From assembly GCA_905235575.1 (NCBI GenBank), contig CAJOLZ010000023.1:1-63639 (forward strand): a stretch of 63,639 nt of DNA, given 5' to 3'. The stretch comes from an uncultured Bacteroidaceae bacterium. GTDB taxonomy: Bacteria > Bacteroidota > Bacteroidia > Bacteroidales > Bacteroidaceae. A program made the position numbers and the translations under genes. Every line of letters starts with the position of its first letter. Within the stretch, counting starts at the first letter, position 1. Below, one piece after another: positions 25,820 to 34,645 of this stretch. Under the pieces are notes generated by a model that saw only the letters and a program-made list of their open reading frames with translations, searched no databases and was not told the origin of the DNA.

Positions 25820-27379
25820 TTATTTGGCAAACGCCACGGAACGCGTTTCGCGAATGACGGTTATCTTAACCTGACCGGGATATGTCATCTCGTTCTGAAT
25901 CTTGGTGGCAATTTCTCCACTCAGCAGTTCGGTCTGCTTGTCGTCAATCTTGTCTGCGCCGACGATTACGCGCAGTTCACGACCGGCCTGAATGGCATAG
26001 GTTTTCACCACGCCGGGATAGCTCATGGCAATGTCTTCGAGGTCCTTCAGGCGCTTAATGTATGCCTCCACAATTTCGCGGCGAGCACCGGGACGGGCAC
26101 CACTGATGGCATCGCACACCTGCACGATGGGCGCAATGAGAGTGGTCATCTCCATTTCCTCGTGGTGGGCACCGATGGCATTGCAGATATCGGGTTTCTC
26201 CTTATATTTCTCTGCCAGCTTGGCACCATAGAGTGCGTGCGGCATCTCAGGCTCTTCGTCGGGCACCTTACCTATGTCATGCAAGAGTCCGGCACGCTTT
26301 GCCTTCTTGGGATTCAGACCCAGTTCGCTGGCCATCACGGCACAGAGGTTGGCCGTCTCGCGGGCATGCTGGAGGAGGTGTCCGTAGCTGCTGCGATACT
26401 TCATCTTACCGATGATGCGAACCAGTTCGGGATGCAGTCCGTGAACGCCCAGGTCGATGGTGGTGCGCTTTCCGGTCTCCATAATTTCCTCGTCCACCTG
26501 CTTCTTCACCTTCGCAACAACCTCTTCGATGCGAGCGGGATGGATGCGTCCGTCAGCCACCAATTGATGAAGCGCCAGTCGGCACACCTCGCGGCGCACA
26601 GGGTCGAATCCGCTGATAACGATGGCTTCGGGCGTGTCGTCCACAACGATTTCCACGCCGGCCGCAGCTTCCAGGGCACGTATATTACGTCCCTCGCGTC
26701 CGATGATGCGTCCCTTCACCTCGTCGTTCTCAATATGGAAGATGGTCACGCTGTTCTCCACCGCCGTTTCAGTGGCCACGCGCTGTATGGTCTGAATGAT
26801 GATGCGCTTGGCTTCCTTGTTGGCGTTCATCTTGGCATCGTCCATTATCTCGTTGATGTAGGCTGCAGCGTTGGTCTTGGCTTCGTCCTTCAGTGTCTCC
26901 ACCAGACGCTCGCGTGCCTCGTCGGCACTCAGTCCGGAGATTTCCTCCAGCTTGGTGCGTTCCTGTTCCAGCAGGCTGTTCTGGCGCTGTGTCAGTTCTT
27001 CTTCCTTCTTCTGCATCACAGCCTGCTGTGTCTCGAGCCGCTGACGCATGGAATCTACTTCCTGACGTTTGCGCGTCAGTTCGTCCTGACGCTGATTGAG
27101 GCTCATTTCGCGCTGTTTTGCACGGTTCTCTGCCTGCTGAATCTGTTGGTTTCTCTGTCTTACTTCTTTCTCGAGTTCAGCCTTTTTGCTGAGGAATTTT
27201 TCCTTCACCTCGAGCAGTTTCTTCTGTTTGATAACTTCAGCCTCCTTCTCGGCCGCTTCGCTTGCTTCGCGCGCCAAGGCCTTTCGCTTGCCGGGCACGA
27301 AAATCAAATACCAGACTGTTACCAAGACCACAAATGCAGCTACACCTATGGCCAAGGCTATCATCATATCGGTTGTCAT
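25820..27379 (-). CDS. rny: Ribonuclease Y
   Basis: A membrane-anchored endoribonuclease that starts mRNA decay, 519 residues. Order: one N-terminal transmembrane helix (about 5-28); a long coiled coil (about 35-160, rich in Lys, Glu and Gln); a KH RNA-binding domain with [15 protein letters not shown] (about 218-232); and an HD phosphohydrolase domain with the catalytic pair in [19 protein letters not shown] (about 360-380). It follows zapA by 42 nt on the minus strand, so zapA and rny may be co-transcribed. Confidence 0.97.
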   Translation of the reverse strand: MTTDMMIALAIGVAAFVVLVTVWYLIFVPGKRKALAREASEAAEKEAEVIKQKKLLEVKEKFLSKKAELEKEVRQRNQQIQQAENRAKQREMSLNQRQDELTRKRQEVDSMRQRLETQQAVMQKKEEELTQRQNSLLEQERTKLEEISGLSADEARERLVETLKDEAKTNAAAYINEIMDDAKMNANKEAKRIIIQTIQRVATETAVENSVTIFHIENDEVKGRIIGREGRNIRALEAAAGVEIVVDDTPEAIVISGFDPVRREVCRLALHQLVADGRIHPARIEEVVAKVKKQVDEEIMETGKRTTIDLGVHGLHPELVRIIGKMKYRSSYGHLLQHARETANLCAVMASELGLNPKKAKRAGLLHDIGKVPDEEPEMPHALYGAKLAEKYKEKPDICNAIGAHHEEMEMTTLIAPIVQVCDAISGARPGARREIVEAYIKRLKDLEDIAMSYPGVVKTYAIQAGRELRVIVGADKIDDKQTELLSGEIATKIQNEMTYPGQVKITVIRETRSVAFAK

Positions 27380-27421
27380 GTAGAATTTTGTTTAATGTAT
27401 TACTAAATTGGGGTCACACTC

Positions 27422-27721
27422 TCATTCGTTGTTCAGTGCGGACTCCAACTCGCCGAGCAATGGGCGCAGCCTGTCGATGATAGGCTGTGTGTCCATCGAT
27501 GTTTCTTGCTGTTTCAGACGGACGGCCACGTCAAGCACCGTCATCACAAGATACATCTCGGTATCCATGTCCCGATAGTTGCTCGTATAGAAGTTGTACC
27601 TCTCCTTTATCAGCTTCTCAGCCTGACGATATATGTATTCGTCGTCACGTGGAATGGTCATCGGAAGTGTCCATGTGCCGAAGCGGAGGGTTATTGATAA
27701 TGTATCGTTCTGCTCAGTCAT
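27422..27721 (-). CDS. zapA: Cell division protein ZapA
   Basis: A 99-residue ZapA-type protein, which bundles FtsZ filaments at the division site. The N-terminal beta part (LSITLRFGTWTLPMTIPRDD) and helix EYIYRQAEKLIKERYNFY are followed by a dimerising helix (VMTVLDVAVRLKQQE). It overlaps the coiled-coil gene by 8 nt and lies upstream of rny. The pairing with a short coiled-coil gene is frequent in Bacteroidales and may represent a ZapA/ZapB-like pair, which is an inference. Confidence 0.88.
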   Translation of the reverse strand: MTEQNDTLSITLRFGTWTLPMTIPRDDEYIYRQAEKLIKERYNFYTSNYRDMDTEMYLVMTVLDVAVRLKQQETSMDTQPIIDRLRPLLGELESALNNE

Positions 27722-28022
27722 CTTTCATATCAGTCTTTAGCATTGCGATACATCGGTCTATGTCTCGCACCATTTTTGAGATACGGCTGCGCATCTGCTT
27801 TGCATCGTCGTCAGCCATATCGATATATTTTGCCATCTTCAGATGGTCGTATTCTTCTTTCAGTTTCTGGTTTTGTGCATTAAGCGACTCTATGGTGTCC
27901 TGTGCTTTCTCCAACCGTTGCTGCATTTGGGCGCACTCCTGCTGCATCTGCTGATGTCTGAGCATCAGCTGACGTGCCCGCGTTTCGATGCGCATTACCA
28001 TGTCAGTCAGTTGTGCGTCCAT
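27714..28022 (-). CDS. Coiled-coil protein encoded with ZapA
   Basis: A 102-residue, almost entirely helical protein. A heptad-rich coiled coil (about residues 10-65: QLMLRHQQMQQECAQMQQRL and on to LNAQNQKLKEEYDHLKM) is followed by a second helix (DDAKQMRSRISKMVRDIDRC). No signal peptide, so it is cytoplasmic. It shares a promoter with zapA and overlaps it by 8 nt. By position and form it could play the part of ZapB in division-ring assembly, but sequence similarity to ZapB is not evident to me. Confidence 0.75.
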   Translation of the reverse strand: MDAQLTDMVMRIETRARQLMLRHQQMQQECAQMQQRLEKAQDTIESLNAQNQKLKEEYDHLKMAKYIDMADDDAKQMRSRISKMVRDIDRCIAMLKTDMKDD

Positions 28023-28054
28023 GCGTTTCTTGCTTAATTACACCAATTTGAGCA

Positions 28055-28085
28055 CAAAGGTATGTTTTTTTTCGCGTAGTGCAAA
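28055..28085 (-). promoter_or_regulatory. Promoter of the coiled-coil/zapA unit
   Basis: TTTG (28085-28082), 19 nt, then TACCTTTG (28062-28055) on the minus strand, 33 nt before the coiled-coil start. The -33 box lies immediately after the stop of the upstream gene. Confidence 0.8.
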
Positions 28086-28086
28086 A

Positions 28087-28710
28087 TTATTCCTCACTAT
28101 TTTTGCGAGGTTCCTTTTTTGCCAGCATCACGATGGTATGTACATATTCCGTCATCCAGGCCTCGGAATAGCCCAGCATCTGCTGATACTTTCGCACTGC
28201 CACACAGGCGCGGCGAACGCCTTCGTCCTTCCATTCGTTCTTGGTCATCACCTCGCGTATCTGTTTGGCAACCATCTCTTTCATGGCACTGCTGAAGAAA
28301 CGTGGCAGACGGAATTTCCACTGCATCAGGTTGCTCATGAGCATCAGCAAGTCCTGACTGAAGCCCTGGAACGATGCCAGGTAGCTCTGCACGTCCTGCA
28401 CTTTGCGGCAGCGCTTCTTCACACTAGTATCTATCTCGTCGAAGAAGACGTCGCTGACGTTGTAAATTTCCTGGATGAGTTTCTTGCAGTACTTGCGTTC
28501 GGCCAGTCCGAGCTTGTTGTTGAGCGTGGCCACATGATAGGTCTGCTTGAATATGCGCAGGTCGGGAAGGGCTGCCAAGTTGCTGATACCCAATTGCGAG
28601 GCCATCAGCGACTGATAATATACGCGGATGAGCAGCATGAAATCTTCCATGCCACCCACGCGATGTCCGTCCTGCTTTTTCTTACCGAAAAGTTTATTCC
28701 ATATTGACAT
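28087..28710 (-). CDS. Conserved hypothetical helical protein
   Basis: A 207-residue cytoplasmic protein with no signal or membrane segment, starting MSIWNKLFGKKKQDGHRVGG and predominantly helical. The charged, basic C-terminus (MLAKKEPRKNSEE) and a Cys-Arg-Lys stretch (VKKRCRKVQDVQ) are visible. I do not recognise a domain. It lies upstream of the coiled-coil/zapA unit on the same strand, but that unit has its own promoter immediately after this gene, so co-transcription is not required. Confidence 0.75.
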   Translation of the reverse strand: MSIWNKLFGKKKQDGHRVGGMEDFMLLIRVYYQSLMASQLGISNLAALPDLRIFKQTYHVATLNNKLGLAERKYCKKLIQEIYNVSDVFFDEIDTSVKKRCRKVQDVQSYLASFQGFSQDLLMLMSNLMQWKFRLPRFFSSAMKEMVAKQIREVMTKNEWKDEGVRRACVAVRKYQQMLGYSEAWMTEYVHTIVMLAKKEPRKNSEE

Positions 28711-28759
28711 TTCTATACACCTTAATTTATATTTATTATGAGATTATCTTTGACGGAGG

Positions 28760-29644
28760 TCAGAGACTTGCGAGCAGTATGCGGAGGTCGAGCCAGAACG
28801 ACCAGTTCTCGACGTACCAGACGTCGTCGTCCACCTCGTTGGCGAGGGCGGTTTTCGGTCGGCTCTGCCCCGCGTGGCTGTTCACCGATGCCCATCCCGT
28901 CAGTCCTGCCCGGGGCCAGCGCCGTATGTGATAGCGGTCGGCCTCGCGGAAGTAGTCCTCGATGTCGTCTGCCGAGCGGAGTGCCGGCCCTACGAACGAC
29001 ATTTCGCCCAGCAGGATGTTGATGAGCCGCGGCATGCGTGAGAGTCGTGTCCGCTCGTCAGTCTGGTTGAACGACAGGCAGTGGAAGACGTGTCCGTCGG
29101 GACCACAGCGTTTCTGGCGCAGGAATACGGCTCCGCCTCGGCGATGCTTCACACGGATGGCCTGCACCACCCACACGAGGGGGAAGAAAGTGAGCAGGGC
29201 CAAGAGGCTGAAAAGGAGGTCGAAGGCACGTTTCAGCGCACGGTTGTACCATAGGCTGAGGGGAGCACGACGCGGTTTGAGCAGGGTAAGATGCCCCATG
29301 CGACCGACGTTCATGCAGCGACGCAAGGAACTGACGTACAGAGGAATCTGTATGAATGTCACGCCACGTTTCTCGCAGAAATAGTACAATTCGGCCATCT
29401 CCTCGCGCTCCAGCACGGAGGCCGAGCAAAAGACGTGCGAGACGGCACCGTTCACCTCGAGAAAAGACATCACGGTGGCATGGTCGTAGCGCGTTGTCTT
29501 GTCGGGCAGGAAGTCGGGGATGCCCACGTCGGTGAAGAGTGCATCCACCATGTATCCCCGTCGAGCTTTCGTCAATTCGTCGTACAGCTCGTGGAGTTCG
29601 TCCTCACGACCTATCAGCACAGCATGTTTTCCGCTTTTCGTCAT
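28760..29644 (-). CDS. Sugar transferase-like protein lacking the catalytic Asp-Glu motif
   Basis: A 294-residue protein. An N-terminal Rossmann-like region (about 5-110) is followed by a membrane-inserting hairpin (AFDLLFSLLALLTFFPLVWV) and a WcaJ/PglC-type phosphoglycosyl transferase fold. Downstream signatures are kept (LINILLGEMSFVGP; RWPRAGLTGWASVN). The usual KFRTM segment is replaced by CLSFNQ, about 27 residues are missing after it, and the catalytic LDELPQL reads LSRMPRL. The protein is therefore probably not a working initiating transferase. The gene has an intact reading frame and a good promoter, so a regulatory or binding role is possible. The ATG at 29644 is used because an upstream frame runs through the promoter and the repeat array. 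Confidence 0.8.
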   Translation of the reverse strand: MTKSGKHAVLIGREDELHELYDELTKARRGYMVDALFTDVGIPDFLPDKTTRYDHATVMSFLEVNGAVSHVFCSASVLEREEMAELYYFCEKRGVTFIQIPLYVSSLRRCMNVGRMGHLTLLKPRRAPLSLWYNRALKRAFDLLFSLLALLTFFPLVWVVQAIRVKHRRGGAVFLRQKRCGPDGHVFHCLSFNQTDERTRLSRMPRLINILLGEMSFVGPALRSADDIEDYFREADRYHIRRWPRAGLTGWASVNSHAGQSRPKTALANEVDDDVWYVENWSFWLDLRILLASL

Positions 29645-29700
29645 GTCTGGTTTCCGTATGAATTGTCTCGGTTGAAAGGTTGTTCTTTGAGTATTTGCTG

Positions 29701-29732
29701 CAAAATTACGGAGAAACGGGCGAATAAACAAA
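29701..29732 (-). promoter_or_regulatory. Promoter of the degenerate sugar transferase
   Basis: TTTG (29732-29729), 20 nt, then TAATTTTG (29708-29701) on the minus strand, 57 nt upstream of the start codon. Both boxes are intact. Confidence 0.75.
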
Positions 29733-29814
29733 TTTATTTTTATTTTTCCGAATCTGAGACCTCTGCGAAAGTTGGGGATGCGCATGGGAACACACAAAAA
29801 ACTATAGTTAAAAA

Positions 29815-29899
29815 CGCACCACGTTGCGACGCGTGTCGCACCACGCTGCGACGGCCTGCGCACCACGGTGCGACAGGCTGCGAAACACGGTGCATTTTT
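29815..29899. repeat. 22-nt palindromic array in the divergent wzc region
   Basis: Four units (29815, 29837, 29859, 29881), e.g. CGCACCACGGTGCG plus ACAGGCTG; the last is degenerate and ends GGTGCATTTTT. It occupies part of the 29645-30067 divergent gap. The remainder holds the promoter at 29701-29732 and a TATTTTTG box at 29986-29993 that is probably the wzc -7 element (its -33 box is not clear). Confidence 0.85.
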
Positions 29900-30067
29900 C
29901 CGCGTTGCACCGATGCACCTCCGTCATCGGGAGACGAAAGATGCAAATTTGTAGGATTTTGCTTCTTACACTCAGTTTTTTTTCTTATTTTTGCACGCAA
30001 ATCATATATTGAGAGCAGAAGAGAGAGACTGAGTCTCATTTAAGGAATAGAAATTATCATACAACTA

Positions 30068-32506
30068 ATGACTGACTACATCGAGAAACAAGAGTTTGAA
30101 GAAGAAAATTCGGCGTTCCAGCTGAAAGACATTTGGACCATCGTCGTGCTGAACTGGCAGTGGATTGTCGTTTGCGTAATCATTGCGCTCGCCATAGCAT
30201 TTGCCTACCTGAGATATACCCAACCCGTCTACAACGCATCCATGAAGGTGCTGATAAAAGACGACGACAGCCGCCGTAAGATAAGCACGCAGGGCATGTC
30301 GCTCGAAAACATGGGTATCATTTCGAACAGCAACGGTTTCGACAACGAGCTGGAGATACTGCGGAGCACCAGCATCAGCACACGTGTGGTGAAGAAGCTG
30401 AAGCTCTATGTGTCGTACTACGTGGAGGGACGCGTTCGCAAAAGCGAGATTTACAAGACATCTCCCCTCATCGTGGACATGCCGGAGGAAGATCTGAACA
30501 AGCTGGAATGCAGAATCGAAATGAAAATAACCCAGGAGGATAAGATGGGCTATCATGTGGACGGCCGCATCTACCTGCCGCACCAGAAAGACTATCTGGA
30601 GTTCGAGAACAACATAGACTCGCTGCCCACCTCGCTGACCACGTCCGCCGGCACGGTGATAATCCAGCAGAACCCGGGCTACGAAATGAACGAGCGCCCG
30701 CTCTATGTCCTCGTACGTCCACCCATCTCCACCGGTCGTGACTGCGCCGAGATGCTCACTGCCGTACCGACCAGTAAGACCACCACTGTGGCCGAGCTGA
30801 GCTATCTGGACACCCACGTAGAACGTGCCATGGACTTCCTGAACGAACTGCTCAACAGTTACAACGAAGACGCCAACGAGGACAAGAACGAGGTGGCACA
30901 GAAAACCGAAGAGTTCATAAAGGCACGTCTGGATGCCATACGCCGCGAACTGGACGTAACCGAAGGAAATCTGGAGAGCTACAAAAGGAGCAACGAACTC
31001 GTCAATCTGGCAAACGATGCTACCAGCGCACTGACGAACATCAACGAATATCGCAAGCAGCAGGTGGAAATGCAGACGCAAATCAACCTGGTGAACGGAC
31101 TCGTGGAATGGATGAACAATCCCGCCAATGTGATGGAAGTGATTCCGGCCAACCTGGGTCTGGAAGACGACAACCTCAACAAACTGATAAGCGAGTATAA
31201 CACCTGCGTGCTGCAACGCAACCGTCTGCTGAAAAGCTCGAGCGAAGAACACACCTACGTGCAGCGCCTCACCGGTCAGCTCGAGGAAATGTGGCCCTCT
31301 ATCAAGCTGAGCGTAGAATCCATCAAGCAAGACCTCGACATGCAGAAGCGAAGCATCGACCGACAATACTCGAAATTCAGCGGACGCATTAGCAGCACTC
31401 CCACACAGGAACGCGTGCTGGGCAACATCAGCCGACAGCAGGAGATACAGGCTGGCCTCTATCTGATGCTGCTCGAGAAACGCGAGGAGAACTATATCTC
31501 GGAAGCCAGTACGGCAACAAAGGCACGTATCATAGACGAACCTGAATACAACGGGAAAGTGTCGCCACGGAGCAGACTCATCGCCCTCATGGCTCTCATT
31601 CTCGGCACAGGACTGCCCATCGCATTCTTCTATCTGCGCAACCTGCTGCGCTATCGCATCGAGGGACGCTCCGACATCGAAAAGCTGACCAGCGTACCCG
31701 TACTTGCAGACATTCCCATGGCAGACAAAGACATGGACGGAGAACGAGCACTGGTGGTGATGGAGAACAACAACGACACGATGGAAGAGGCATTCCGCGG
31801 TCTGCGTACCAACCTGCATTTCGTACTCTCGGGCAACCAGAAGGTGATTGCAGGAACCAGTTGTATCCCCGGCGAAGGCAAGACGTTCGTGATTACCAAC
31901 CTGGCCATGTCGCTTGCACTCATGGGCAAGAAAGTCATCGTGGTAGGTCTCGACATCCGCAAGCCGCGACTGGTGCGTCTCTTCAACCTGAAGGCGAACA
32001 AGCAAGGTATCACCACCTACATCAGTTCGGACGACGAGAGCTACGACCTGCTCGAAGAACAAATCTTCCACGGAGTGGGAAATCCCAACCTCGACGTACT
32101 GCCGGCCGGTATGATTCCGCCCAACCCGAGCGAGTTGATATCGCGAGAGCAGCTGGACCGCGCCATCCAACACTTGCGTGACCACTACGACTATGTCCTG
32201 CTCGACACACCGCCCGTGGGACTTGTCAGCGACACGCTCTCCATCGCACGCACTGCCGACATCACACTCTTCGTATGTCGCGCCGACTACACACCACGCA
32301 GCAGCTTCGAACTGATCAACGAACTGAAGCGCGAAGAGAAGATGCCCAAGCTCAACATTGTCCTCAACGGTCTGGACATGAAGAAGAAGAAGTATGGCTA
32401 CTACTACGGCTACGGCAAGTACGGCCGCTACAGCAAGTATGGCAAGTACGGCGTTTACGGACACTACGGAAAAGCCGACAGCAATACAGGTCATACAGAA
32501 AAGTAA
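30068..32506 (+). CDS. Wzc-type polysaccharide co-polymerase with tyrosine autokinase domain
   Basis: An 812-residue inner-membrane protein controlling exopolysaccharide chain length and export. Order: first membrane helix (about 26-46), Wzz domain, a long periplasmic coiled-coil region (about 250-470), second membrane helix (about 505-525), then a cytoplasmic BY-kinase. Walker A is PGEGKTF (about 600-606), Walker A' is VVGLDIRKPRL, and Walker B is YVLLDTPPVG (about 708-717). The C-terminus is a tyrosine cluster (YGYYYGYGKYGRYSKYGKYG) of the kind that is autophosphorylated in trans. It starts the plus-strand block with wzi, a lipoprotein and the WecA-like gene. Confidence 0.95.
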   Translation: MTDYIEKQEFEEENSAFQLKDIWTIVVLNWQWIVVCVIIALAIAFAYLRYTQPVYNASMKVLIKDDDSRRKISTQGMSLENMGIISNSNGFDNELEILRSTSISTRVVKKLKLYVSYYVEGRVRKSEIYKTSPLIVDMPEEDLNKLECRIEMKITQEDKMGYHVDGRIYLPHQKDYLEFENNIDSLPTSLTTSAGTVIIQQNPGYEMNERPLYVLVRPPISTGRDCAEMLTAVPTSKTTTVAELSYLDTHVERAMDFLNELLNSYNEDANEDKNEVAQKTEEFIKARLDAIRRELDVTEGNLESYKRSNELVNLANDATSALTNINEYRKQQVEMQTQINLVNGLVEWMNNPANVMEVIPANLGLEDDNLNKLISEYNTCVLQRNRLLKSSSEEHTYVQRLTGQLEEMWPSIKLSVESIKQDLDMQKRSIDRQYSKFSGRISSTPTQERVLGNISRQQEIQAGLYLMLLEKREENYISEASTATKARIIDEPEYNGKVSPRSRLIALMALILGTGLPIAFFYLRNLLRYRIEGRSDIEKLTSVPVLADIPMADKDMDGERALVVMENNNDTMEEAFRGLRTNLHFVLSGNQKVIAGTSCIPGEGKTFVITNLAMSLALMGKKVIVVGLDIRKPRLVRLFNLKANKQGITTYISSDDESYDLLEEQIFHGVGNPNLDVLPAGMIPPNPSELISREQLDRAIQHLRDHYDYVLLDTPPVGLVSDTLSIARTADITLFVCRADYTPRSSFELINELKREEKMPKLNIVLNGLDMKKKKYGYYYGYGKYGRYSKYGKYGVYGHYGKADSNTGHTEK

Positions 32507-32528
32507 CATAAGAAAAACATCAGAGTAG

Positions 32529-34040
32529 ATGAAAAAACTCATCGCTGCCTGCCTTCTCATCCTTCCCTTGACGACAAGTTCCCAAGTAAGTCGTCTGGGA
32601 GAGGATGTAGCCTATAAGGCTGAACTTACGGGAGCAGTGAGCAACGGTTCGCACATGCCGTTCTGGTTCACAAGCAACCGTTATGGACTGGGCAGCATAC
32701 ACGACAACTACGGTTATCTGCGTGGTCAAATACTCCGCGACACACAGTCCGATTCGCTCCGCAACTGGCGCGTAGGCTACGGAGTGGATGCCGTGGCGGC
32801 TGCGGGAATGGACAACCACGTAGTGCTGCAACAGCTCTATGCCGAAGTGCAGTGGAGGATGCTCCGCCTGAGTCTTGGCCAGAAAGAGCGTCCCTTGGAA
32901 CTGAAGAACCAACTGCTTTCCAGCGGTGGCATGACCACCGGCATCAACGCACGTCCCGTGCCACAGCTGCGTCTCGAAATTCCCGACTTCTGGACAGTCC
33001 CCGGCACAAAGGGCTGGTTTGCACTGAAAGCCCATCTCGCATACGGAGCATATACCGACAACGGATGGCAGCGCAAATTTACCAAAGATACTAACTACAA
33101 GTACTCAGCCAACTCGCTTTACCACACCAAAGCACTCCTGCTGCGCATCGGCAATACCGAGAAACTGCCCATCACCCTGTCGGGCGGTCTGGAAATGAGC
33201 ACCCAGTTCGGAGGCGAAGCATGGAACCTGACTGACCGAATGGACCATGCAAGCGCAGATGAATTCTCTTCCCATCAGAAACTGCCCAAAGATATAAAAG
33301 CTTACTGGCATGCGCTCATTCCCGGAGGCAACGACGTGAACGACGGCGATTACAGCAATGCCGAGGGCAACCATGTAGGAAGCTGGCATCTACGTCTTGA
33401 TGGCGAATGGCAAGATTGGAAACTCGGTCTTTATGCCGAGCACTTCTTCGACGACCACAGCCAGATGTTCCTCCAATACCCATGGAAAGACATGCTCTAC
33501 GGAGGTGAATTGCATTTTCCCCAGAATCCTTTCGTCACCGATATCGTCTATGAGCATCTTCGCACGACGCACCAGAGTGGACCTATCTATCACGACGGAA
33601 CGCAAAACATGCCCGACGAGATCTTCGGAAACGATGACTACTACAACCACCAGATATATGGAGCATGGCAGCACGCCGGCTTCGGCATGGGACACCCCCT
33701 GCTACTTTCTCCCATATACAACGAAAGTCACGAGATTTGCGTGGCCGACAATCGCATAACTGCCCACCACATCGGCATCAGCGGCGACCCCTATCAAGGC
33801 ATCAGCTACCGTATTCTCTTCACACATGAGAGGAGTCTCGGACGCTACTATACGCCCCGCATCAATCCTGTCCACGGGAACTATTTCATGGCCGAAGCAA
33901 CCCTCACGCCTGCCATCTTCATTCCTGCCCTGAGCCGAGGTCTCACCCTCACCATTGCATACGGACAGAACGGCGGCAGCATGCTCGCCAAGTCAAAGGG
34001 TGCCCTACTCACCATCGCATACCGCGGACATACAAAATAA
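32529..34040 (+). CDS. Wzi-family capsule assembly outer-membrane protein
   Basis: A 503-residue protein with a signal peptide (MKKLIAACLLILPLTTSSQ) and a beta-barrel pattern throughout that matches the Caps_assemb_Wzi family. Early segments are ELTGAVSNGSHMPFWFTSNR and YGLGSIHDNYGYLRG, which are characteristic in Bacteroidetes, and the barrel ends with a strand finishing in KGALLTIAYRG. Wzi proteins bind surface polysaccharide or guide its assembly at the outer membrane. It starts 22 nt after wzc and is followed 13 nt later by a small lipoprotein gene, so all three are one unit. Confidence 0.9.
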   Translation: MKKLIAACLLILPLTTSSQVSRLGEDVAYKAELTGAVSNGSHMPFWFTSNRYGLGSIHDNYGYLRGQILRDTQSDSLRNWRVGYGVDAVAAAGMDNHVVLQQLYAEVQWRMLRLSLGQKERPLELKNQLLSSGGMTTGINARPVPQLRLEIPDFWTVPGTKGWFALKAHLAYGAYTDNGWQRKFTKDTNYKYSANSLYHTKALLLRIGNTEKLPITLSGGLEMSTQFGGEAWNLTDRMDHASADEFSSHQKLPKDIKAYWHALIPGGNDVNDGDYSNAEGNHVGSWHLRLDGEWQDWKLGLYAEHFFDDHSQMFLQYPWKDMLYGGELHFPQNPFVTDIVYEHLRTTHQSGPIYHDGTQNMPDEIFGNDDYYNHQIYGAWQHAGFGMGHPLLLSPIYNESHEICVADNRITAHHIGISGDPYQGISYRILFTHERSLGRYYTPRINPVHGNYFMAEATLTPAIFIPALSRGLTLTIAYGQNGGSMLAKSKGALLTIAYRGHTK

Positions 34041-34053
34041 GCCATTCCTACAG

Positions 34054-34470
34054 ATGAAACACACACGACATATAATCGCCATCATAAGCATTCTCTTGCT
34101 TGCCAGTTGCGACCGGAAGGGGGACGAGAACGGTGCTCTCGACGGAATGTGGCAGTTGACCGAATGGCGCAACGAGACAGGCCAAGTCGTAGCCGACCAG
34201 AACGCAGGCATCTACTACAGTTTCCAACTGAAACTGATGAAAGTACAGGTCCCCTTCTCCACGGCATGCTATCTGTCGCACTTCGTTCACCAAGACGACG
34301 AGCTCATCGTCGGTCAGCCTACACACTGGCCCACAGACAGCATATATTCACTGAGCGAACTCACGAAATACGGTGTGCCTGCCGACGGACATTTCCATGT
34401 CGATGCACTCAGCAGCAGTCGCCTTGTGCTCAGTTCGGAGACGGGAAGACTCTCGTTCCGGAAATACTGA
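34054..34470 (+). CDS. Small lipocalin-like lipoprotein
   Basis: A 138-residue lipoprotein with lipobox LLLASCDRKG (Cys at about residue 19). The mature part begins GALDGMWQLTEWRNETGQ, like the short lipocalin-like or DUF5004-like domains of Bacteroidetes (a WxL first strand followed by beta strands). Function unknown. Its position 13 nt after wzi suggests a part in surface polysaccharide handling, which is an inference. A strong terminator follows about 80 nt later. Confidence 0.7.
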   Translation: MKHTRHIIAIISILLLASCDRKGDENGALDGMWQLTEWRNETGQVVADQNAGIYYSFQLKLMKVQVPFSTACYLSHFVHQDDELIVGQPTHWPTDSIYSLSELTKYGVPADGHFHVDALSSSRLVLSSETGRLSFRKY

Positions 34471-34547
34471 AGATGACTTTTCAATGCTCCCAGCGCAAGA
34501 GAAAAATCGCTCAAAAGATTGATGTATCGGGTGTTCCGACACCATGC

Positions 34548-34580
34548 AAACGCTCCGCAAAACGGAGCGTTTTCTTTTTT
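34548..34580 (+). terminator. Terminator after the wzc-wzi-lipoprotein unit
   Basis: Arms AAACGCTCCG (34548-34557) and CGGAGCGTTT (34563-34572) with a CAAAA loop, followed by TCTTTTTT. It separates this unit from the WecA-like gene. Confidence 0.92.
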
Positions 34581-34645
34581 GTTTTATGCACAATAAAACA
34601 CGGCCTGATTACGTTTTTATATATAGAAAGAGAAGAGCGTCAGAC

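Noticed and set aside
30065..32560. An 831-codon open frame on the minus strand, slightly longer than the wzc gene it covers
   Set aside because: It is the exact antisense of wzc, whose Walker motifs, Wzz domain and tyrosine tail are unmistakable. The minus frame has no recognisable domain and is rich in His, Val and Gln, as expected from complementary codon bias.
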